From NCBI GenBank assembly GCA_017509375.1, contig JAFWPT010000280.1, positions 1 to 10,680 on the forward strand: a DNA stretch of 10,680 nucleotides, given 5' to 3'. This document shows, in pieces, positions 1 to 7,857 of the stretch; positions within the stretch are counted from its first letter, which is position 1; every line of letters starts with the position of its first letter. The notes under the pieces are model-generated. The model ran no database searches and was not told the origin of the DNA. It saw only the letters and a list, made by a program, of their open reading frames with translations. Position numbers and translations under genes: made by a program. The stretch is from Bacteroidales bacterium (lineage in GTDB: Bacteria > Bacteroidota > Bacteroidia > Bacteroidales > UBA932).

Positions 1-151
1 GGTAGCCGGAGAAAGCACTGCGACCAGTACTATCCAGAATTGCCACTATCCTTCCAGCGGAACCATGACTGGCGTAGGTGAGAGCTATCCTTGGCAGATT
101 TGCGGAGATAGCAATTTCATCGACGGTGGCGGCAATACGGCCAACCTGTAG
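1..151 (+). CDS. C-terminal end of an unidentified, probably exported protein (partial)
   Basis: The frame ending in TAG at 149-151 is open to the left edge and gives about 49 residues, ending GGGNTANL. The visible part is rich in Gly, Ser, Thr and Asn, has two Cys and contains short phrases such as PSSGTMTGVG and QICGDSNFIDG. This composition suits a surface or periplasmic beta-rich protein, but I do not recognise the family and see no C-terminal sorting domain. The stop lies only 12 nt before the start of the following lipoprotein gene on the same strand, so the two are probably co-transcribed. The coding call rests on the open frame, protein-like composition and operon-like spacing. An open frame of this length could still arise by chance. 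Confidence 0.6.
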   Translation, partial: VAGESTATSTIQNCHYPSSGTMTGVGESYPWQICGDSNFIDGGGNTANL

Positions 152-163
152 TAATTATTATCT

Positions 164-2587
164 ATGAAGAGAGTTGACTTCATAGTCCTGCTTCTGCTCC
201 TGCCGGCCCTTCTGCTTGGGCTGGCGGGATGCGGACAGCAGGGTCCTGAGACTCTGCCCGAGGACATCACCATACTCGAACTTGGCCTGCCCGGCGAGAG
301 CAAGACTACAATAGGAACGTCCCAGGACGGCAAGCGCAAGGTCTATTGGGCAGACGGCGACTGCATCTGCCTGAACGGCGCCGTATCCGACCCTTTGGAC
401 GGAGTGGAAGAGAATCAGACGTCTGCCAGTTTCCGCGTTCAGGGGAGTTTTACGTTGCCCTATAATGTGCTGTATCCGGCTTCTTTATGGAAAGACGACG
501 CCACCGTAACGCTTCCTGCCTCTTCAAACTGGTCCGCTACTGTAGCTGCGCCCATGGCCTGTCAGATTACCGAAGCAGACGGGGAAGCAAGCCTGAAGCA
601 CCTGAGTACCGTTCTGCGGCTTGCAGTCCTGGGCTCCGGTCAGCTCTCTTCGGTATCCTTCAAGGGTAATGCCGGGGAGCAGGTGTGCGGTGATTTCAGC
701 ATTGATTATCAGACAGGTACGCTAACTCCTGCATCTACTGCAGACGCCGACAAGGAGTTGGTAATGACAGTCGGACAGGAGCTTTCTGCGGATACTCCGC
801 TGGAACTCTTCCTCTGCATTCCTTCGCAGAATTTCGGGTCCGGCTTTACCGTCACCCTGTCTGACAGCGACGGCAAGTCCATGAGCATACAGCGCGGATC
901 CGCCATTGAGTGCGCCGCCGGACATATCCTGGTGCCGGCTGCAATTACCTATGCCCCTTCGCAGGAGGTGAGCGCCTTCGAGTTCGGCCTCGGAGAGATG
1001 GAGATGGATGTGCTTGTGCTGGGTGACTACAACGTGCACGGACGCGTAGTGGATACCGCCGGAAATCCTTTGGAAGGCGTTGTAGTGACCGACGGAGAAG
1101 TGTGCGTCAAGACCTTCTACGACGGATCCTTCTACCTCATGAGCGAATTCGAAGCTTCAGACTTCATCTATATCAGCACTCCTGCCGGCTACCTTCCGCC
1201 CGTGGAAGGGGGAATACCCAAGTTCTACAAGGACAGGGCCTCTTTGAGCTGGAACAATAAGGTGCTGGAATGCGGGGATTTCGTGCTCACTCCGGTGGCG
1301 AATCCGGACAACTGCACTATCTTCTTCACCGCTGACCCTCAACCGAGGGGTTCGAAGTGGAGCATGGATAATATCGCTTACCGCTCCCTTGCCTGCTGCA
1401 ACGACCTTTACAAGGAACTCAAGGAGACTGCCGCATCCGTGACGGGACGCCAGGTTTACGGTATCTGTCTTGGAGACATAGTGCATGAAGATATGGCTCT
1501 GTTTTCCAATTATGCCGACGGACTCAGCACTCTCGGCTACCCGACTTTCAACGTAATCGGCAACCACGACAACGACCCGACCGCCTACGATGATGCCGGC
1601 GGAGCGGGGCCTTTCGAGTCCTGGTTCGGCCCCCGCAACTATTCCTTCAACATAGGAAAGATGCATTTCGTGATGCTGGACGACCTTGCCATGTACAGGT
1701 CGGGCGGCGAACTTAAGTCGTACAACAACGGACTGGACGACATAGCCTGGAACTGGCTCAGTGCCGACCTTGCTACCGTCAGCAAGAACACCACTCTGAT
1801 GGTATGTGCTCACGCCGCCATGTTCCGCAAGTCCCCGGACGGAGAGGTTTCCGGCAGGGAAGCCACCCTTCACGGCGAAGATTACGGCTCGTTGATTCGT
1901 TCTTTCAGCAAGATCCATGCGTGGGCGGGGCACTCCCACTCCACGTTCAATTACATCTATCCCACCACTCACCGCTACAGGAACCTGGAAGTCCATACCC
2001 TGGCCCGCTCCACCGGAGAACTCTGGACTAACGAGTATTTGTCTGCAGGTACGCCCCGTGGCTTCACCGTAGTGGAGATAAGGAACGGCGTGATAGACTC
2101 CTGGCGCTTCCATCCTACCAAGTACCAGTCCGACACTTTCCGCGGAAGCAAGAAACCCGCATACAAGTACAGGGACTGGACATACAACAGTTCCGGCGTG
2201 GCCATGAGGAACGGCAAACCGCTGGACGAAAGCTACCAGATGCATGTTTATCCTCCGGGATCCTATGCGTCCGGCGACGGCTACATGTATGTGAACGTGT
2301 TCCTCTGGGATACCAAGTGGGATAATCCGGTGCTTATTTCCGGCGGAACCACCAGGGAAATGGAGTTGGTGACTGCATCCGACAAGTATGACTTGGGCGA
2401 GTATGAGATAGACACCTTCTACAAGGCTAATTCCTCCGTACTCAAGGGCTACAGCGGCTATCCCGCCACTCCTTCCGAGAATTATCCTCACACCTTGTTC
2501 AGGGTGTCGGCTCCGGCCAGCGGTTCCGGCACGGTGATGGTTACCGACCGCTTCGGGAATGAGTACCGTCAGGCGGTCTCCTGGTAG
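164..2587 (+). CDS. Calcineurin-like metallophosphoesterase lipoprotein with fimbrillin-like N-terminal domain
   Basis: Predicted envelope lipoprotein of 807 residues that should hydrolyse a phosphate mono- or diester; the substrate is unknown. The N-terminus has Lys-Arg, a Leu-rich core and a lipobox ending in Cys23 (LAGC). Residues about 30-270 resemble the Mfa/fimbrillin-like fold (KTTIG, KVYWADGD, LYPASL, then LKHLSTVLRL). Residues about 283-375 look like MetallophosN, with HGRVVDTAGNPLEGVVV. The catalytic domain spans about 385-595 and keeps the metal-binding motifs: D391-P-Q393, G437-D438, GNHD at 466-469, His550 and GHSH at 589-592. The remainder, to about 805, matches MetallophosC (DGYMYVNVFLWDTKWDNPV). 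The first motif reads DPQ where many family members have DxH. The ATG at 164 is chosen because the signal peptide begins directly there. It follows the partial upstream gene by 12 nt and is followed by a strong hairpin. Family assignment is firm; the fimbrillin-like call is from pattern only. Confidence 0.9.
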   Translation: MKRVDFIVLLLLLPALLLGLAGCGQQGPETLPEDITILELGLPGESKTTIGTSQDGKRKVYWADGDCICLNGAVSDPLDGVEENQTSASFRVQGSFTLPYNVLYPASLWKDDATVTLPASSNWSATVAAPMACQITEADGEASLKHLSTVLRLAVLGSGQLSSVSFKGNAGEQVCGDFSIDYQTGTLTPASTADADKELVMTVGQELSADTPLELFLCIPSQNFGSGFTVTLSDSDGKSMSIQRGSAIECAAGHILVPAAITYAPSQEVSAFEFGLGEMEMDVLVLGDYNVHGRVVDTAGNPLEGVVVTDGEVCVKTFYDGSFYLMSEFEASDFIYISTPAGYLPPVEGGIPKFYKDRASLSWNNKVLECGDFVLTPVANPDNCTIFFTADPQPRGSKWSMDNIAYRSLACCNDLYKELKETAASVTGRQVYGICLGDIVHEDMALFSNYADGLSTLGYPTFNVIGNHDNDPTAYDDAGGAGPFESWFGPRNYSFNIGKMHFVMLDDLAMYRSGGELKSYNNGLDDIAWNWLSADLATVSKNTTLMVCAHAAMFRKSPDGEVSGREATLHGEDYGSLIRSFSKIHAWAGHSHSTFNYIYPTTHRYRNLEVHTLARSTGELWTNEYLSAGTPRGFTVVEIRNGVIDSWRFHPTKYQSDTFRGSKKPAYKYRDWTYNSSGVAMRNGKPLDESYQMHVYPPGSYASGDGYMYVNVFLWDTKWDNPVLISGGTTREMELVTASDKYDLGEYEIDTFYKANSSVLKGYSGYPATPSENYPHTLFRVSAPASGSGTVMVTDRFGNEYRQAVSW

Positions 2588-2591
2588 CTTA

Positions 2592-2623
2592 AAGGCCCGG
2601 GATGCCGAAAACGCCCGGGCCTT
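2592..2623 (+). terminator. Strong GC-rich hairpin, probable terminator
   Basis: A perfect 10-bp inverted repeat (AAGGCCCGGG at 2592-2601, CCCGGGCCTT at 2614-2623) flanks a 12-nt loop, starting 4 nt after the phosphoesterase stop. No long T-run follows, so it is not a textbook intrinsic terminator. Its position between two genes with different roles still argues that it ends or attenuates the upstream transcript. Confidence 0.6.
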
Positions 2624-2676
2624 GCGCCAGTTGCACTTCTTGATTTTAAATGTGCGAAGGGCTTGATACAACGAAG

Positions 2677-3429
2677 ATGAATGATATATTGTTAAATATT
2701 AAAGACTTACACGCCGGGATTGAAGGGCGGGAAATATTGAAGGGCGTGAATTTGACAATACGCCGCGGAGAAGTGCACGCCATAATGGGGCCCAACGGTG
2801 CCGGAAAATCTACGCTCAGCGCTGTGCTTGCCGGGCGTCCGGACTATAAGGTGCTCGGCGGCAGCGTCAGCTACGATGGCCGCAACTTGTTGGAAATGAC
2901 CCCGGAAGAGCGTTCCTGGGCCGGCATTTTCCTAAGTTTCCAGTATCCCGTGGAGATTCCCGGAGTGAGCATCACCAACTTTATGAAGGCCGCTTTGAAT
3001 GCCCGCCGGAAGGCCATGGGGCAGGAAGAGCTGAAGCCTGCCGAATTCCTCAAGCTGCTGAAGGAGAAGATGGCCTTCGTGCAGATGAAGGGGGAATTCG
3101 CAAAGCGGGAAGTCAACGTCGGCTTCTCCGGAGGTGAGAAAAAGCGTAACGAGATATTCCAGATGGCCATGCTGGAGCCGGTATTCAGCATACTGGACGA
3201 GACCGACAGCGGACTTGATGTGGACGCGCTCCGCATCGTCGCCGACGGGGTGAACCGCCTGCGTTCGCCCCGCAGCGCCTCGGTCGTCATCACCCATTAC
3301 CAGCGCCTGCTGGAGTACATAGTGCCGGATGTCGTGCACGTGCTCAAGAACGGCCGCATCGTTGCCACCGGCGGCATCGAGCTCGTGCAGCAGATAGAAA
3401 ACGAAGGATACGACAGCATAGATGGATAA
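2677..3429 (+). CDS. sufC: SufC, Fe-S cluster assembly ATPase
   Basis: Cytoplasmic ABC-type ATPase of the SUF iron-sulfur cluster assembly machinery; it normally binds SufB and SufD and drives shape changes in that scaffold. The 250-residue protein has the full set of motifs. These are Walker A GPNGAGKST (38-46), Q-loop Gln89 in the SufC-typical SFQYPVEIPG context, signature FSGGEKKRNE (from 150), Walker B FSILDETDSGLD (170-181) and H-loop His207 in ITHYQ. The start at 2677 (MNDILLNIKDLHAG) is preferred over an in-frame ATG at 2650, which would add nine residues unlike the family N-terminus. A weak -7-like TAAATGTG at 2647-2654 would also place the transcript start downstream of 2650. The stop overlaps the next gene by 8 nt. 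Oddly, no sufB precedes it: the upstream neighbour is a phosphoesterase behind a hairpin. Confidence 0.95.
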   Translation: MNDILLNIKDLHAGIEGREILKGVNLTIRRGEVHAIMGPNGAGKSTLSAVLAGRPDYKVLGGSVSYDGRNLLEMTPEERSWAGIFLSFQYPVEIPGVSITNFMKAALNARRKAMGQEELKPAEFLKLLKEKMAFVQMKGEFAKREVNVGFSGGEKKRNEIFQMAMLEPVFSILDETDSGLDVDALRIVADGVNRLRSPRSASVVITHYQRLLEYIVPDVVHVLKNGRIVATGGIELVQQIENEGYDSIDG

Positions 3430-3994
3430 CATAGTTTACCTTGCCGGCCGGGATGCGCTTCCAACTTACCTTCGCCTTGGAGAGGGGGAGGAATTGAAGA
3501 TGACTGTAGTGGTGCCAGAGGGGGTAAGCTGCCGTCTTGCCCTCGAAATCGACCTGGACGGCCACGGAGCGTCCCTGGACCTTGCAGGGGCCAGCTTCAG
3601 CAGCGCCGGCGAAGATGTAAGCATTCACGTGATCGTGCGCCACAATGTGCCAGGCTGCCGTTCGGAGCAGCTTTTCAAGAGCGTGGCCGGAGGAAGTGCC
3701 AGGGTGGAGTTCGACGGGCTGGTATATGTGGCCCGGAATGCCGTGCGCACCATCGCCCATCAGCAGAATCACTCCCTGTTGCTTTCTGAGTCGGCCGTTG
3801 TACAGTCCCGACCCCAGCTGGAGATCTATGCCGACGATGTGGAATGTTCGCACGGAGCCACCACCGGTTTCCTGAATCCTGAGGAACTGTTCTACATGCG
3901 CAGCCGCGGCATTCCCGAGGATATTGCCCGCCAGATGCAGATAGAGGCCTTCCTCGCTCCGGTTCTGGCTCGCGCAGAGGCCGCTGCCGTATGA
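3422..3994 (+). CDS. sufD: Short SufD-like Fe-S cluster assembly protein
   Basis: Member of the SufB/SufD scaffold family, 190 residues against about 420-450 for usual SufD. Residues about 115-170 carry the family core: NHSLLLSESAVVQSRPQLEI, then YADDV, then CSHGAT at 142-147, then NPEELFYMRSRG. Cys142 and His144 fall where E. coli SufD has Cys358 and His360, and the CSHGAT form is SufD-like rather than SufB-like. The region before this (about 40-110) resembles the last turns of the beta-helix. The N-terminal half of normal SufD is missing. The ATG lies inside the end of sufC (8-nt overlap), implying translational coupling, so the short form is the native reading frame and not an artefact of a distant start. 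The stop overlaps ispE by 4 nt. Family membership is firm. Whether it acts as SufD, or as sole partner of SufC, cannot be told from this window. Confidence 0.85.
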   Translation: MDNIVYLAGRDALPTYLRLGEGEELKMTVVVPEGVSCRLALEIDLDGHGASLDLAGASFSSAGEDVSIHVIVRHNVPGCRSEQLFKSVAGGSARVEFDGLVYVARNAVRTIAHQQNHSLLLSESAVVQSRPQLEIYADDVECSHGATTGFLNPEELFYMRSRGIPEDIARQMQIEAFLAPVLARAEAAAV

Positions 3995-4812
3995 CCGTTT
4001 ACACTTGTACGAAAGTAAATATCGGCCTGAACGTGCTTCGGCGCCGCCCCGACGGATACCATGACCTGGAGACCCTCTTCGTGCCGTATCACGGCTTCGG
4101 CGACCGGCTGGACGTGGAGGTTTCCGACGAGCTTTCTATACAGATATTCCGGAAGGAAGGGGTGGACTGGGACCCTATGCAGGACCTTACGGTGAAGGCC
4201 TGGAGGCTGCTGAAAGCCGATTTCCCCCAGTTGCCGCCGGTAGGCATACGCCTGTGGAAGGATGCTCCCGTAGGAGCGGGGCTAGGCGGCGGCTCGGCGG
4301 ATGCCGCCTTCATGCTTAAGGCCCTCAACGAGCTGTGCAGCCTGGGGCTGGAGCAGTCTGAACTGGCCGCTTACGCTGCGAGGCTTGGCTCCGACTGCGC
4401 CTTTTTTATAGGCCCCGCTCAGGCAGGAGGGGCGGCCGCCGGCGCTTCGGAACTGTGTCCTATGTTCGGGAGCGGCAGGGGGGAGATATTGGAGCCGTTC
4501 GAGCTGGACCTGTCCGCCTATGAACTGAAGGTGGAAATACCGCTTGCGGCCGGCGGAGCGCCTGTGGCAGTAAGTACCAGGGAAGCCTATAGCGGAGTCG
4601 TTCCCCGGGAACGGCGAATCCTTTCGCTACGGGAGGCGCTGAAGCTGCAGGTGGAGCAGTGGAAAGGGGTTGTGGTCAATGATTTCGAAGCCAGCGTATG
4701 CCCGCTTCATCCGGAAATCCCGGCAATGATAGCCGATTTTTACCGGAGAGGAGCCGTTTATTCGTCGATGTCTGGTTCCGGGTCGTCTGTTTTTGGCATT
4801 TTTCCTCGTTAA
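3991..4812 (+). CDS. ispE: IspE, 4-diphosphocytidyl-2-C-methyl-D-erythritol kinase
   Basis: GHMP-family kinase that phosphorylates CDP-methylerythritol at the 2-hydroxyl using ATP, in the MEP route to isopentenyl diphosphate; cytoplasmic. The 273 residues match the family length. Visible motifs are Lys8 and VNIGLNV near the start, DGYHDLETLF (21-30) with His24, the GHMP phosphate loop PVGAGLGGGSADAAF (from 93), and LGSDCAFF with the likely catalytic Asp135. The C-terminal glycine motif MSGSGSSVFGIF starts at 260. The ATG overlaps the SufD-like stop in an ATGA arrangement, so translation is probably coupled to the suf genes. Two later enzymes of the same pathway, IspG and IspH, are 4Fe-4S proteins, which gives a plausible but unproven reason for the grouping. 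The stop at 4812 is followed directly by the promoter of the next gene. Confidence 0.95.
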   Translation: MTVYTCTKVNIGLNVLRRRPDGYHDLETLFVPYHGFGDRLDVEVSDELSIQIFRKEGVDWDPMQDLTVKAWRLLKADFPQLPPVGIRLWKDAPVGAGLGGGSADAAFMLKALNELCSLGLEQSELAAYAARLGSDCAFFIGPAQAGGAAAGASELCPMFGSGRGEILEPFELDLSAYELKVEIPLAAGGAPVAVSTREAYSGVVPRERRILSLREALKLQVEQWKGVVVNDFEASVCPLHPEIPAMIADFYRRGAVYSSMSGSGSSVFGIFPR

Positions 4813-4824
4813 AAGGACCTTTTT

Positions 4825-4855
4825 ATTGATTTGAGCACGGAATTTGCTATCTTTG
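4825..4855 (+). promoter_or_regulatory. Bacteroidota-type promoter for the DUF5686 gene
   Basis: TATCTTTG at 4848-4855 matches the Bacteroidota -7 consensus TAnnTTTG exactly. ATTG at 4825-4828 sits 19 nt upstream as a -33 candidate; a second TTTG at 4830-4833 would leave only 14 nt. The implied transcript start near 4860 leaves a leader of roughly ten nucleotides before the ATG at 4871, with no Shine-Dalgarno sequence. Confidence 0.7.
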
Positions 4856-4870
4856 CAGACTATTCTGTAA

Positions 4871-7396
4871 ATGAAGCGGATTGCGTTCATATTGTTTATG
4901 CTGTTTTTTGCATTGCGGCTCGGAGCCCAGACCACCAAGGTCAGCGGCACCGTGCACGATGCCCAGACAGGTGAAGCTATTCCCTTCGCTGGTATTTATT
5001 TCAAGAATACCACCATCGGCCTCACCGCCGATATCGACGGAAAATTCATCATCGAAACCCGCGACCCCGAGGCAAAACTGCTGGTGTGCCAGCTTCTCGG
5101 TTACGAGCCGCAGGAGATTGAAATAAAGCACGGAGCGTTTTCCCACGTGGATTTCAAGCTCAAACTTGCAGACAATCAGCTGCCCGGCGCATTCGTAAAG
5201 GCGGATAACCGGAGGATAAGGCGCCTGCTGGCAAATATCGACGCCCATCGCCCCAAGAACGATCCGGATTTTCGCCCTTGCTTCAAGTGCAATGTGTACA
5301 ATAAGATGGAGCTGGACCTCTCGCATCCCCGCGAGGTGCTCACCAACAAGCGTTTCCTTAAGGAGTTCGGCTTTATCTTCGATTATATGGACACCTCCGT
5401 AGTGAGCGGCGTTCCATATCTTCCTGTCATGATTTCCGAGTCTGTGGTAGAGCGCAGGCACACTTCCAATCCTACTGTGGATAATGAGCTGATTACCGCC
5501 AACCGCATTTCCGGCATCAATCCGGATGCCAATATGCTCAGCCAGTTCACCGGCAGCATGCACCTGCAGGTCAATTTCTACCGTCCCTTCATCAACAGCT
5601 TCAACGTAGAGTTCCCCTCCCCTATACAGAGGAACGGACTGCTGTTCTATAATTATTACATCATAGACTCGCTGAAAGTGGACGGCCGCAAGACCTACCT
5701 GGTGCGCTATCATCCCAAGCCGGGTATCTCGTCACCGGCATTCGACGGGGAAATGCACATTGACGCAGAAGAGTTCGCCGTCAGGCATATTACCGCAAAG
5801 ATGGTTCGCGGAGGTAATGTCAACTGGCTGAGGGATATAGTCTTGGAGACTGATTATCAGCGCCTTCCGGACTCTACTTGGTTCTACGGCCAGGACAAGA
5901 TGTATGCGGATTTTTCCATTGCCCTCGGTGACTCCACGCGCATGATGTCCGTAATAGGCAACAGGCAGCTGAACTACACCAACCTGGATTTCTCCCCTAT
6001 GGAACCCTTGAATCCCGGCGACGGAAAAGTGAAGGTGCTGGAAGACGCCAACCACAAGGACGAGAACTTCTGGATAGAGGAGCGTCCTTATGAGCTCTCC
6101 GCCAAGGAGCAGGGAGTATATGACATGGTGGACCAGATACAGAACGTAGATTTGTACAAGGTCGCATACAAAGTAGCGTATACCCTCGCCACCAGCTACT
6201 ACGACATTGGACCCATAGGCATAGGAATAGGCCAGTTGTACAGTAAGAACGAGCTTGACGGGCATAAGGTAAGACTCAGCTTGCATACGTCCAAGGAACT
6301 GAGCAAGACTTTCAGGGCTACCGGCGCCGTCTCTTATTGCTCCAACAAGAACGAGAACGATTCCCAGGTCAAGGGTTTCCTTACCTATGAACACCTCTTT
6401 AAGAAGGAGCCGCAGCGCAAACTCACATTGGACGCCAGGTACGATGTGTTCCAGCTGGGCAAGGGTGAGAGCAACCTCACGAGCGACAACTTCCTCACAT
6501 CCTTTTGGGGCAAGCAGTCCAAGCTGGCGCCCATGACCAATTTCTCGGCCCGCTACGAGCACGAGTTCTCCATGAACTTCAATACCGACGCCCAGATTGG
6601 CCTGCAGCGCTATTTCTCCAACCGCTTCGTGCCTATGGTTGACTGGAACGGCAACGTAATTCCGAGCGTGGCTGTGAACCAGCTCAAGTTCCAGGCCCGT
6701 TTTTCCTGGGAAGAGACGGTCAACCGAGGCTTCTATACCAAGACCTACATCCACTCCGACTATCCTATAGTAAGTTTGAACCTGGAGGGCTCGGTCCCCG
6801 GTCTCGGACGCCAGAACGAGCTGTCGTTTTTCCGTCCCTCGATGGAGGTGTACTGGAAATTCCGCATTCCACCTCTGGGCGTTTCCGAACTGGACCTGAA
6901 TGCCGGTTCCATTATAGGCCGTGTGCCCTGGATGCTGCTTCAGATGTATCCGGGCAACGCAACCAATATTGAGGACAAGACGGCGTTCTCCTGCATGGAA
7001 TACTTCGAGTTTGGCTCCGATACCTGGGCCACTCTGTTCTGGTACCACTGCTTCAACGGCTTCTTCCTCGGTAAGATTCCGCTCATCAGCAAGTTGCAGT
7101 TGCGTGAGGAGTTCTCCGCCAAGATGGCCTACGGTACTCTCCGCGATTGGAACAACGGCACCGACGCCAAGTACGGGGCAATGATGCAGTTCCCCTTCGG
7201 CATGAAACCTTTGAACGGTGTGCCGTACATAGAGCTGGGTGCCGGAATTTCCAATATCTTCCGTGTGCTCAGGGTGGACTTCATCTGGAGAGTAACGCAC
7301 AGGGAAGTGGAGGCTATGGGAGCCGACGGTAAAATTCAGATGGTTCCCGCCCGCCGCTTGTGGACAGTCAACGTGGGTGCCGAATTCCGCTTCTAG
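4871..7396 (+). CDS. DUF5686 outer-membrane beta-barrel protein with carboxypeptidase-regulatory-like domain
   Basis: Predicted outer-membrane protein of 841 residues in the DUF5686 group, whose function is not established. An N-terminal signal peptide (Lys-Arg, hydrophobic run, cleavage near LGA19-Q20) is followed by a carboxypeptidase-regulatory-like beta-sandwich at about 22-105, including VSGTVHDAQTGEAIPFAG and TTIGLTADIDGKF. This is the same plug-like N-domain seen in many TonB-linked Bacteroidota receptors. The rest, about 110-841, matches DUF5686: RRIRRLLANIDAHRPKNDP, RYHPKPG, and a C-terminal half of alternating strands such as VRLSLHTSKELSKTFRATG. It ends in GAEFRF, an aromatic-terminated last strand as expected for BAM-dependent barrel insertion. 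No plug domain or TonB box is evident, so it is not a standard SusC receptor. It has its own promoter and converges with rimM, sharing a CTAG at the stops. Confidence 0.88.
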   Translation: MKRIAFILFMLFFALRLGAQTTKVSGTVHDAQTGEAIPFAGIYFKNTTIGLTADIDGKFIIETRDPEAKLLVCQLLGYEPQEIEIKHGAFSHVDFKLKLADNQLPGAFVKADNRRIRRLLANIDAHRPKNDPDFRPCFKCNVYNKMELDLSHPREVLTNKRFLKEFGFIFDYMDTSVVSGVPYLPVMISESVVERRHTSNPTVDNELITANRISGINPDANMLSQFTGSMHLQVNFYRPFINSFNVEFPSPIQRNGLLFYNYYIIDSLKVDGRKTYLVRYHPKPGISSPAFDGEMHIDAEEFAVRHITAKMVRGGNVNWLRDIVLETDYQRLPDSTWFYGQDKMYADFSIALGDSTRMMSVIGNRQLNYTNLDFSPMEPLNPGDGKVKVLEDANHKDENFWIEERPYELSAKEQGVYDMVDQIQNVDLYKVAYKVAYTLATSYYDIGPIGIGIGQLYSKNELDGHKVRLSLHTSKELSKTFRATGAVSYCSNKNENDSQVKGFLTYEHLFKKEPQRKLTLDARYDVFQLGKGESNLTSDNFLTSFWGKQSKLAPMTNFSARYEHEFSMNFNTDAQIGLQRYFSNRFVPMVDWNGNVIPSVAVNQLKFQARFSWEETVNRGFYTKTYIHSDYPIVSLNLEGSVPGLGRQNELSFFRPSMEVYWKFRIPPLGVSELDLNAGSIIGRVPWMLLQMYPGNATNIEDKTAFSCMEYFEFGSDTWATLFWYHCFNGFFLGKIPLISKLQLREEFSAKMAYGTLRDWNNGTDAKYGAMMQFPFGMKPLNGVPYIELGAGISNIFRVLRVDFIWRVTHREVEAMGADGKIQMVPARRLWTVNVGAEFRF

Positions 7397-7857
7397 AGCA
7401 GACCTTCCGGCAAGTCCATCACGATGGTGCGGGAAGCTTTATCTACAGAAACTATAAGATCTTGATGCAGAGGCACCAGGCTGTCGCCGACCTGCAGGCA
7501 TGGATTGCCGGGAATGTCTTCTGTTCCGCTGATAATGCCCACGAAGGTGTCTCCGTTGTAAAGGCTCCAGCCGATTAGGGATTCTTCGTCGGCGCCGTCA
7601 TCTTCCACGTCCAGGCAGATCTCCTTTCCCACCAGTTCTTCGGCATCTGCAAGATTGCGGCAGTCGGTAAGGCGGACTATGGCGCGGGTGCCTCCCTTCG
7701 GAGTGAGCTTTTCGATAAAAAACGGAACCGGCAGTCCGTCGAAAACGACGAATACCGGTTCCTCGGTGTTGATTTCCTCGGCGTCGATGTCAAGCAGTCC
7801 GATAAGGATCTCGCCTTCGGTGCCGTTGGATTTCAGGATTTTTGCTATCGGAAGCAT
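7393..7857 (-). CDS. rimM: RimM, 16S rRNA processing / ribosome maturation factor
   Basis: Assembly factor that helps mature the head of the 30S subunit and binds near S19; cytoplasmic. The 154 residues are slightly short for the family (about 165-180). The N-terminal RimM barrel is about 1-80, with AKILKSNGTEGEI at the start in place of the usual GxxxGxHGxxGE, then FDGLPVPFFIE and GGTRAIVRL followed by LTDCRNLADAEELVGKEI. The PRC-barrel is about 92-154, with LIGWSLYNGDTFVGIISG and the diagnostic end LIVSVD...IVMDLPEGLL. The ATG shares one nucleotide with the rpsP stop (TAATG), so translation is coupled to S16, a sensible pairing since both act in 30S assembly. The stop interlocks with that of the opposing DUF5686 gene. 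Confidence 0.93.
   Translation of the reverse strand: MLPIAKILKSNGTEGEILIGLLDIDAEEINTEEPVFVVFDGLPVPFFIEKLTPKGGTRAIVRLTDCRNLADAEELVGKEICLDVEDDGADEESLIGWSLYNGDTFVGIISGTEDIPGNPCLQVGDSLVPLHQDLIVSVDKASRTIVMDLPEGLL

Noticed and set aside
1157..2671. Long minus-strand open frame (504 codons) opposite the phosphoesterase
   Set aside because: It lies antisense to a gene with firm catalytic motifs, has no recognisable domain or signal, and is explained by codon bias of the plus-strand gene.
2650..2676. Upstream ATG for sufC adding nine residues
   Set aside because: The added MCEGLDTTK does not resemble SufC N-termini, and the ATG lies within a possible -7 box; 2677 gives the normal length.
4812..4826. 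AAAAGG / CCTTTT inverted repeat after ispE as a terminator
   Set aside because: The arms leave a one-base loop, so only a weak 4-bp stem is physically possible; not supported as a terminator.
4847..7300. Long minus-strand open frames (288 and 522 codons) opposite the DUF5686 gene
   Set aside because: Shadows of a well-supported coding frame; the translated sequence is Val/His/Gly-rich without family motifs.
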